Positions 37,503 to 42,952 of a stretch of 42,952 nucleotides of DNA are shown here, in pieces. The position numbers and the translations under genes are program-made. This DNA is from Aureimonas psammosilenae. GTDB taxonomy: Bacteria > Pseudomonadota > Alphaproteobacteria > Rhizobiales > Rhizobiaceae. The DNA lies in assembly GCF_009176975.1 (NCBI RefSeq), contig NZ_WEZG01000020.1, forward strand, positions 1 through 42,952. The letters run 5' to 3'. The first letter of the stretch is position 1, and each line of letters starts with the position of its first letter. A model generated the notes under the pieces. That model saw only the letters and a program-made list of their open reading frames with translations. It had not been told where the DNA came from and did not search any database.

Positions 37503-38231
37503 ATGGGCATAGACGTTCTAGACCGGCAGTCGCCCAAGCTGGTTACGCATAACCCCAACCACGAAAAGCGCGTCGTCACGGCGGTTGCATCGAACCCTAC
37601 CCGCTCGACAGTCGGAGACGTTCCTATCGTCAGCGTCTTTCGCAGGACGAGAACGGGTGACGCCGATCGAGATGGAAACCCGCTGATTTATGCGCTTAAG
37701 GGAATCAAGGGCTATTCGATCCTCCCATACTGGCGTGCGGAAATCATGGGTCTGGCCGGAGAAATCCTGGCGGGCATCCTCGATGAGTTAGCGGAGTTCG
37801 ATCACGTCCTCGCGGTGCCTTCGTCCAACGCCTTCTGTTCCGACGTTGCCGCGTTTGTCTCTCAAGCCTCCGGCGTGCCTGTCCTGGCCTCGACGTTCAT
37901 CCAAAAGAAGACGGTCGGTCAGATGCTCGCCGGCTTCGGCGGCATCCCCGCCGACGTGCGGAAACAAGACCGGCAGGAGTTCGGCGCGCAGTTGAACAGG
38001 TGGAGCAAGCTTCGCCCCGGCAGCGCCGTCTCCATGAAAGACATAGCACGCTCGATCCGACCGCACTTCGACCCCTTCACGGCGACGGCGGAAGCGCCCG
38101 ACCTGATCGGGCGAAACGTCCTGATCGTAGACGACCTCTTGTCGTCGGGAGCCTCGATTTCGTCGGTCGCCGGCATCCTCCGAGAACGGGGCGCGATGGT
38201 CTCGGCCCTCTGTTTCCTGAGCGGGATTTAA
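37503..38231 (+). CDS. Phosphoribosyltransferase-like protein
   Basis: A 242-residue protein with GGGAGAA five bases before its ATG. The PRPP-binding motif NVLIVDDLLSSGASIS lies at 205-220 (Asp-Asp 210-211), and the type I PRTase core is preceded by VLAVPSSNAFCSDVA (102-116). The N-terminus has an unusual polar extension (residues 1-60). Type I PRTases move phosphoribose onto bases or related substrates; in type III retrons a PRTase is the proposed toxic effector held in check by the RT-msDNA complex. Its place two genes after an RT fits that role, but a stand-alone function with the winged-helix protein is also possible. Confidence 0.75.
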   Translation: MGIDVLDRQSPKLVTHNPNHEKRVVTAVASNPTRSTVGDVPIVSVFRRTRTGDADRDGNPLIYALKGIKGYSILPYWRAEIMGLAGEILAGILDELAEFDHVLAVPSSNAFCSDVAAFVSQASGVPVLASTFIQKKTVGQMLAGFGGIPADVRKQDRQEFGAQLNRWSKLRPGSAVSMKDIARSIRPHFDPFTATAEAPDLIGRNVLIVDDLLSSGASISSVAGILRERGAMVSALCFLSGI

Positions 38232-38461
38232 CTTGACCGTAACCGGTCTCAAGCCTAAATCTTCGTCATACGCAGGAGGCGGCTCCTTTGTCGTCTCGGA
38301 CCCTACATACGCCTTAGGGTCTGAAAATATCGGGCAGGGGGAAACCCCTGTAGGTCCGCGAGAGCACCGTCCGGGGTCGAGCCGATAACAGGCAAGTACC
38401 GGTCGTCATGGAGCGGGTGACACGCATACGGGAAGGGGAGGTCTTCGGGCCTCCCCTTTCT
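38232..38461 (+). ncRNA. Structured gene-free segment ending in a terminator
   Basis: No open frame of interest in 230 bases, yet dense complementarity: CTTGACCG/CGG-TC-TCAAG (38232-38253), AGGAG/CTCCT (38274-38287), a long stem formed by TCTCGGACC(C)TACA (38294-38307) and TGTAGGTCCGCGAGA (38349-38363), inner CAGGGG-GAAA-CCCCTG (38335-38350), and a final terminator AAGGGGAGG/CCTCCCCTT (38433-38460). It lies between the PRTase and the methyltransferase genes. It could be the retron's RNA placed downstream, a leader of the methyltransferase gene, or an unrelated small RNA. Confidence 0.45.
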
Positions 38462-38506
38462 CGTTTAAGGATGTAAGAAGTTCGGACTCCGGGAAAGAAG
38501 TTTGAA

Positions 38507-39649
38507 ATGGCCAGTAACAGGACGGTATCCAAGGCCAAAGCAAACAAGCAGGACGAATTTTACACTCAATTAAGCGACATAAGCAATGAGCTTAGACACT
38601 ATCGCTCTCAATTGCGCGGAAAAGTTATTTTTTGTAACTGTGACGACCCGTACGAAAGCAATTTCTTTAGATATTTTGCTTTAAACTTTAATACCCTTGG
38701 GATCAAGAAGATTATAGCTACCAGCTATGCGAAGTCCGCCATAGCAGGTCGGTACCTCCCGCTTCTCGATATCGAGGGTTTGAAACCAGAAGGCAAAGAA
38801 CCTTACGCCATCGAGATCAACGAAGTTCCTGACCATAACGGCGACGGTGCGACTGATCTGACCGATGTCGAATACCTTCTCAAGCACGACGCCAACACCG
38901 CTCGCCCCCTGAAAGGGGATTCAGAGTGGAGTGCCGGTGACTTTAGAAGCTTCGAATGTGTCGAATATCTTTCACAGGCAGACGTGGTAGTCACAAACCC
39001 ACCATTCTCCCTGTTTCGCGAATATGTATCGTTGTTGGCCAATCATAAGAAAGAATTCTTGGTTATCGGCAACCAGAACGCTATCGACTACCGAGTTGTT
39101 TTCGATCTTATTCGACAAGATAAGCTATGGCTTGGCGTAGACAACGGCGGGACAAAATGGTTCAGAGTTCCTGACGATTATGAAATAGCTACAACATCAC
39201 GGAAAAAAGTAGAAGACGGAGTAAAGTATTTCAGCATGGGAAGTATCATGTGGTTTACCAACATGGACAACCCAAAGCGTCACGAAACCATTCCATTGTA
39301 CAAGTCATACTCTTCCGAAGAGTACCCTACATACGACAATTACGACGCCATAGAAGTAAGTCGTGTAGCCGAAATTCCCGCCGACTATGATGGTGTCATG
39401 GGAGTTCCCATTACCTTTCTCGATAAATACAATCCATCCCAATTCGAAATAGTCGGCATGTGCGAGAACCGCGACTTGTTCGGTCTCAAAACGCGCGTCT
39501 ACACTACCCAAGAATGTCAAAAAACCTATCAAAGTCTATTTGGGAAGAAGGGTACCTACGACTTGAACGCGGCTGGCGTAGTTAACGGTCGAAAGGTCTA
39601 TAAACGGCTTCTCATCAAGAGAAAGAATACATATGGAAATCTCACATAG
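38507..39649 (+). CDS. EcoRI-family adenine DNA methyltransferase
   Basis: A 380-residue N6-adenine methyltransferase. KVIFCNCDDPYESNFFRYFA (about 39-58) is the SAM-binding type N-terminal block and VVVTNPPFSLFREY (161-174) holds the catalytic NPPF. Length and blocks agree with M.EcoRI-type enzymes. The gene is clearly AT-richer than the plasmid average, so it was acquired separately. Its last 17 bases overlap the start of a DUF262-HNH gene, suggesting a modification-restriction pair rather than an EcoRI endonuclease partner. The target sequence cannot be read from sequence alone. Confidence 0.88.
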   Translation: MASNRTVSKAKANKQDEFYTQLSDISNELRHYRSQLRGKVIFCNCDDPYESNFFRYFALNFNTLGIKKIIATSYAKSAIAGRYLPLLDIEGLKPEGKEPYAIEINEVPDHNGDGATDLTDVEYLLKHDANTARPLKGDSEWSAGDFRSFECVEYLSQADVVVTNPPFSLFREYVSLLANHKKEFLVIGNQNAIDYRVVFDLIRQDKLWLGVDNGGTKWFRVPDDYEIATTSRKKVEDGVKYFSMGSIMWFTNMDNPKRHETIPLYKSYSSEEYPTYDNYDAIEVSRVAEIPADYDGVMGVPITFLDKYNPSQFEIVGMCENRDLFGLKTRVYTTQECQKTYQSLFGKKGTYDLNAAGVVNGRKVYKRLLIKRKNTYGNLT

Positions 39650-40733
39650 AGATGTAACCGTAGCTGACCTGTTCGAAGGATATGATGACAAGGGTGAGCT
39701 TGGAGTCCGTGGATTTGATGGACTGCTCGACATCCGGCCTGCATATCAACGCGAATTTGTATATGACGACAAGCTCAAAAAAGCTGTCATAGAAACTTTG
39801 CGCAGGAACTTTCCTCTCAATACTATGTATTGGGCTGTATCAGGGAACGGCTTCGAGTTGATGGACGGTCAGCAAAGAACCATCAGCATTTGTCAGTATG
39901 TGAATGGCGATTATTCCGTCAACATCGATGGATCGCCTATGTTTTTCAACAATCTGACTCCTGAAAGACAAAAGCAAATCCTTGAATACAAACTCTCTGT
40001 CTACGTCTGCGAAGGAACTGATGGAGAGAAGCTTGAGTGGTTCAGAATTATCAACATCGCTGGCCTGAAACTCGAACCTCAAGAGCTACGCAACGCCATC
40101 TATACAGGGCCTTGGCTTTCGGACGCGAAAAAATGGTTTTCGCGAAGCGGAGCACCTGCGGTTGCCATAGGCAACAAGCTTCTGAACGGAACCCCCAACC
40201 GGCAAGCCTACCTTGAGACAGCACTTGACTGGGTTTCAAAGGGGCAGATTGAGCAATACATGGCTCAACGCCAACACGATCCAAATGCAAATCAGCTCTG
40301 GACCTACTTCAAAAACGTAGTCGATTGGGTGAACCTGACGTTCCCAAATCATCGAAGAGAGATGAAAGGGGTAGCATGGGGACCGCTTTACGACCGTTTC
40401 CACGACGTTGCCCTCAACCCCGTTTCCTTGGAAGCTGAAGTCACTCGGTTAATGCGTGACAACGACGTGACAAGGAAATCTGGAATCTACGACTTCGTTT
40501 TGAGTGGAAACGAAAACGCACTATCGATCCGGGCCTTCGACGACAACATGAAGCGCGAGGCCTACGAAAGGCAGGCAGGGATTTGCCCCGCTTGCCCGCC
40601 CTCAAAGGGGCCATGGGCGATAAACGAGATGGAAGCCGATCATATCACGCCGTGGAGCAAGGGCGGGAAAACAAACGCGGAAAACTGTCAGATGCTCTGC
40701 AAACCACATAATCGGACCAAAAGCGGAAAATGA
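39633..40733 (+). CDS. DUF262-HNH nuclease (GmrSD-like)
   Basis: A 366-residue protein. The N-terminal DUF262/ParB-like domain has PAYQREFVYDDKLKKAVIET and the nucleotide-related motif ELMDGQQRTISI (D78-G-Q-Q-R82). The C-terminal HNH domain has a Cys pair (GICPAC, 318/321), EADHITPWS (D336-H337), NAENCQMLCKPHN (N348, C356, H359). In GmrSD (type IV) such enzymes cut modified DNA; here the overlap with a methyltransferase suggests the cut is governed by the partner's methylation. AT-rich like its partner. Only three small proteins' worth of non-coding remnant separates it from the next gene. Confidence 0.85.
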   Translation: MEISHRDVTVADLFEGYDDKGELGVRGFDGLLDIRPAYQREFVYDDKLKKAVIETLRRNFPLNTMYWAVSGNGFELMDGQQRTISICQYVNGDYSVNIDGSPMFFNNLTPERQKQILEYKLSVYVCEGTDGEKLEWFRIINIAGLKLEPQELRNAIYTGPWLSDAKKWFSRSGAPAVAIGNKLLNGTPNRQAYLETALDWVSKGQIEQYMAQRQHDPNANQLWTYFKNVVDWVNLTFPNHRREMKGVAWGPLYDRFHDVALNPVSLEAEVTRLMRDNDVTRKSGIYDFVLSGNENALSIRAFDDNMKREAYERQAGICPACPPSKGPWAINEMEADHITPWSKGGKTNAENCQMLCKPHNRTKSGK

Positions 40734-40744
40734 GGATCGGACAA

Positions 40745-40882
40745 CTATAGCCCGTCGATCACATCTTGGGGCCGCCGGGAGCGGCTTCGTCGCCGGGTCG
40801 GGGTGCCCGGATCGCGCTTGCCGCCGGGGATGACCGTCAGGGGGCCGCCTCCTGGCGGGGGGTCGGGAAGGGGCGTATCGCC
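40745..40882 (-). pseudogene. C-terminal remnant of a second zinc-ribbon gene
   Basis: The minus strand reads GDTPLPDPPPGGGPLTVIPG, then GKRDPGTP and an Arg/Ser-rich tail before TAG. It matches the C-terminal part of the protein at 5565-5927 (PPDLPPGAGPLTVIEGG). The Cys-containing N-terminal domain is missing and the frame is closed by a stop just upstream. It marks the edge of the defence island insertion. Confidence 0.65.
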
Positions 40883-40968
40883 TCAAACCGGCGACCATGT
40901 ATAATCTCACTACGGCTCCTGCCTCAAAACAGGGTGTCCGCGTCGCTACAAGGCGAGCTAATTGGCGA

Positions 40969-40990
40969 GGGGAGCGGGAAACCGCTCCCC
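40969..40990. terminator. Bidirectional-looking terminator hairpin
   Basis: GGGGAGCGG-GAAA-CCGCTCCCC, nine-base-pair perfect stem, 8 bases beyond the stop of the minus-strand gene at 40998-41450. Short T-tracts on both sides only. Confidence 0.55.
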
Positions 40991-40997
40991 TTCGTCG

Positions 40998-41450
40998 TTA
41001 TTTCCGACGCCCGATCTGAATCGCCTGACTCCGGTGCATGTCTTCGAAGGCGTGGCGGATGTTGGTCACGTGTTCCTGCACTTCCGGCTGACCAAGCCGG
41101 ATAATAGCTTCGGCAAATGCAGGACCGAGCCAGGACCGGACCTCCGCAAACTTCTTGATCCCCGCTCGAGCCATATCGGCCATGGCCTCGAACTGCTCAC
41201 GCTGTCGCTTGGCTTCCGCCTCGGCAAGGCACCGTTCCCGGTATGCGCTTGCTTCGTGCAGGAGCCGGGCGCGATGCCGATCATATTTCCGCTTAAGACG
41301 CTTGGTGCGGCTCGCATCGGAATGACTTTCGGCCGAGACGGATGCAAAAGCTTCGCGCTCGACGGCAGCGAACTTCGCTTTGGGTTTGTTCAAGTAGATG
41401 AGCGCGATCTGAAAGAGGATCGCATCGTCGTTGATGACGGGACGGGGCAT
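40998..41450 (-). CDS. Helical hypothetical protein
   Basis: A 150-residue soluble protein (MPRPVINDDAILFQIALIYL ...). Long helical, Ala/Arg/Glu/Lys-rich middle (RLKRKYDRHRARLLHEASAY ...), C-terminal LGQPEVQEHVTNIRHAFED. AAAGG lies about ten bases before the ATG. No family recognised. It is divergent from umuDC and shares the intergenic region with its SOS box, so it might be co-regulated. Confidence 0.5.
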   Translation of the reverse strand: MPRPVINDDAILFQIALIYLNKPKAKFAAVEREAFASVSAESHSDASRTKRLKRKYDRHRARLLHEASAYRERCLAEAEAKRQREQFEAMADMARAGIKKFAEVRSWLGPAFAEAIIRLGQPEVQEHVTNIRHAFEDMHRSQAIQIGRRK

Positions 41451-41663
41451 AGGGGGAGCCTTTGCTTGTTTCTATGTCAACTATCATAGCGGTAGTGAGG
41501 CCGTATCCGTAGAGATTTAACGATCAGACATTTCGGACATTTCGTTTCTACATTTCCGACAAAACCCTCTCATGGATCAACCATTCATCCACAACGGACC
41601 ACATTCCCAACTATTGACGGGAACATAGGTTTATGTTCCTGCTTTGTTCCCATCGCGTATCTG
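41451..41663. promoter_or_regulatory. Divergent promoter region with ACATTTC repeats
   Basis: A 213-base gap with no gene. ACATTTC occurs three times in direct orientation (41528-41534, 41537-41543, 41550-41556). The umuDC SOS box lies at 41635-41649. The repeats could be a second regulator's site or short iterons. Confidence 0.5.
41635..41649 (+). promoter_or_regulatory. LexA box of umuDC (GTTC-N7-GTTC)
   Basis: GTTC at 41635-41638 and 41646-41649, exactly seven bases apart, is the established LexA site of alphaproteobacteria. It lies 15 bases before the annotated umuD ATG. LexA would repress umuDC until DNA damage. Confidence 0.85.
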
Positions 41664-42122
41664 ATGGGAGCGATTCATTTGCTGCTCTGCCTTCCCTCGG
41701 CGGTCGTCTCGATCCCGCTCCCGATGTTCGGGTTCGGCCTGTGCGCCGGCTTCCCGTCACCGGCCGATGACTTCTTGGATGAGGCGATAGACCTCGGCCG
41801 CCTGCTCGTTCCGAACCCGCCCGCGACCTTCATGTGGAAGGTGGACGGCTGGAGCATGAAGGACGCCGGCATATTCCACGGCGACCTTCTCGTGGTGGAC
41901 CGGAGCCTGACGCCCCGGCATCGCGACGTGGTGGTGGCGACGGTCTACGGCGAGCGCTCCTTGAAGCGGATCCATCTCGACGGACCGACGCCGCGCCTGG
42001 CGTTCGACAACGCCGAACTGCCGGCGTTCGATCTGCCACCGCTGACAGACGTGGAAATCTGGGGCGTCGCCTCGTTCAACGTCCATTGGCTGCGGGAGCC
42101 GGCGGCCAGGCGGAAACGATGA
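41664..42122 (+). CDS. umuD: UmuD, LexA-like autoprotease subunit of DNA polymerase V
   Basis: A 152-residue S24-family protein. The self-cleavage site is Ala-Gly in [12 protein letters not shown] (28-29), rather than Cys-Gly as in E. coli UmuD. The catalytic Ser is in [10 protein letters not shown] (S64; the usual GDSM is GWSM here) and the Lys in GERSLKRI (K101). RecA-stimulated cleavage would produce UmuD', which joins UmuC. The ATG lacks a ribosome site; a TTG at 41679 preceded by GGGAGCG is a good alternative start. It overlaps umuC by ATGA. Confidence 0.92.
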   Translation: MGAIHLLLCLPSAVVSIPLPMFGFGLCAGFPSPADDFLDEAIDLGRLLVPNPPATFMWKVDGWSMKDAGIFHGDLLVVDRSLTPRHRDVVVATVYGERSLKRIHLDGPTPRLAFDNAELPAFDLPPLTDVEIWGVASFNVHWLREPAARRKR

Positions 42123-42952
42123 CGGATCGAGTCCTCGCCCTGATCGACGGGAACTCCTTCTATTGCTCCTGCGAGCGCGTCTTCGATCCGAAGCTCGACC
42201 GTCGCCCGGTGATCGTCCTTTCGAACAACGACGGATGCGCCGTCGCGAGGACGGCCGAAGCGAAGGCCCTCGGCATCCGCATGGGTGAGCCCTTCTTCAA
42301 GATACGCGACCTTTGCCGCGACGAGGGCGTGGCGGTCTTCTCGTCCAACTACACGCTCTATGGCGACATGAGCGCCCGCATGAACGCGATCTATCGCGAC
42401 TGGAGCCCCGACGTTGAGGTCTACTCGATAGACGAAAGCTTCCTCGACCTGACGGGCTTCGGCCGCCGCGACCTCGACGCCTACGCACGGGATCTCCGGG
42501 CCACGGTGCGCCAGTGGACCGGCATCCCGACATGCGTTGGCCTCGGCCCGACGAAGACGCTGGCGAAGCTCGCGAACCACGTCGCGAAGAAGAACCTCGA
42601 CCTCGGCGGGGTCTGCGACCTGACGGACGAACGGTCCCGCTCGGCCTGGCTGGAGCGGGTGGAAGTCGGCGACGTTTGGGGTGTCGGCTCGGCCTCGGAA
42701 GCCAAGCTCGTGGCGATCGGCATCAAGACGGCCGCGCAACTGCGCGACTTGGACGTGAGGCTTGCCCGGAAGATGCTGACGGTGGTCGGCGAAAGGACCG
42801 TCCTCGAATTGCGCGGCATCCCCTGCCTGGCGCTCGAAGACGTTCCGCCGCAACGCAAGGGCTGTGCGGTGACGCGATCCTTCGGGGAGCCGGTGACGAC
42901 GCTCGCCGGGATGCTGGAGGCCGTCGCGGCCTACGCGACGAGGGCCGGGGAG
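42119..42952 (+). CDS. umuC: DNA polymerase V catalytic subunit UmuC, N-terminal part
   Basis: The first 278 codons of umuC, cut by the window end; the remainder is at 1-593. The palm has [19 protein letters not shown] (metal-binding Asp 10) and [10 protein letters not shown] (Asp-Glu about 104-105), followed by a helix-hairpin-helix region ([21 protein letters not shown]). The ATG overlaps the umuD stop codon. The last 149 bases of this segment are the same physical DNA as bases 1-149. Confidence 0.95.
   Translation, partial: MTDRVLALIDGNSFYCSCERVFDPKLDRRPVIVLSNNDGCAVARTAEAKALGIRMGEPFFKIRDLCRDEGVAVFSSNYTLYGDMSARMNAIYRDWSPDVEVYSIDESFLDLTGFGRRDLDAYARDLRATVRQWTGIPTCVGLGPTKTLAKLANHVAKKNLDLGGVCDLTDERSRSAWLERVEVGDVWGVGSASEAKLVAIGIKTAAQLRDLDVRLARKMLTVVGERTVLELRGIPCLALEDVPPQRKGCAVTRSFGEPVTTLAGMLEAVAAYATRAGE
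42804..42952. repeat. Terminal 149-bp overlap (circle closure)
   Basis: Identical to 1-149 in direct orientation and in frame with umuC. It is the overlap left when a circular molecule is written as a line, not a biological repeat. Removing it gives a 42,803-bp circle. Confidence 0.95.

Noticed and set aside
38232-38461. Group II intron 3' domains (a GAGCCG...GTACCGGTC resemblance to domain V)
   Set aside because: The pairing is imperfect, no intron RT is present (the RT has retron motifs), and no domain VI or exon boundary was found.
1-42952. CRISPR array
   Set aside because: No regularly spaced repeats of 25-40 bp with unique spacers; the repeats seen are 7-11 bp operator-like motifs or short terminator units.

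Overview
The window is one complete circular plasmid of about 42.8 kb. Bases 1-149 are repeated exactly at 42804-42952, and the DNA polymerase V gene umuC runs off the right end and continues at base 1, so the unique circle is 42,803 bp. The host is most likely an alphaproteobacterium, probably a Rhizobiales/Methylobacterium-like one. Most of the sequence is GC-rich, the SOS box before umuDC has the alphaproteobacterial form GTTC-N7-GTTC, and several small proteins (zinc ribbon, MerR-type HTH plus coiled coil, ArdC) resemble those on rhizobial plasmids. The genus is an inference.

Layout. (1) 41.6 kb to 0.6 kb: SOS-controlled umuDC. (2) 0.6-6.5 kb: cell-surface cargo, namely a secreted subtilisin-like protease with a P-domain and RTX calcium-binding repeats, a decayed copy of its C-terminus, several small secreted proteins and two tiny membrane proteins. 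(3) 6.8-12.6 kb: a translationally coupled minus-strand operon with a ribbon-helix-helix (RHH) protein, a single-TM protein, a VirD4/TraD-type coupling protein and three downstream proteins. (4) 13.7-20.5 kb: a MobF relaxase-helicase with a Toprim-like tail and an RHH accessory protein, divergent from a TraKLM/StbABC-like module; the gap at 18.06-18.33 kb is the best oriT candidate. No VirB/Trb mating-pair genes are present, so the plasmid looks mobilizable rather than self-transmissible. (5) 20.6-24.1 kb: an HTH protein and a large SF2 helicase with an Fe-S-type cysteine set, the best replication candidate. (6) 24.1-30.3 kb: a minus-strand accessory block with ArdC antirestriction protein, a second HExxH protein and a very acidic protein. 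Three operons there start from near-identical promoters, each built on a palindrome. (7) 30.5-33.2 kb: a serine resolvase and plasmid proteins. (8) 33.3-34.5 kb: an AT-richer orphan ParA and a long inverted repeat. (9) 34.9-40.7 kb: a defence island with an XRE regulator and retron-type reverse transcriptase, a small membrane protein, a winged-helix protein with its own iterated operator, a phosphoribosyltransferase, a structured gene-free segment, and an AT-rich EcoRI-family methyltransferase overlapping a DUF262-HNH nuclease.

How it fits together. Mobility genes fill the left half, genes that may help the plasmid establish in a new host (antirestriction, shared promoters) fill the middle, and anti-phage genes sit on the right as recent, compositionally distinct arrivals. 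The most interesting items are the composite retron/phosphoribosyltransferase locus with unassigned structured RNA, the three-copy palindromic promoter regulon, the eight-base-period TGATGAC sites, and an 11-bp G-rich motif scattered around the plasmid.
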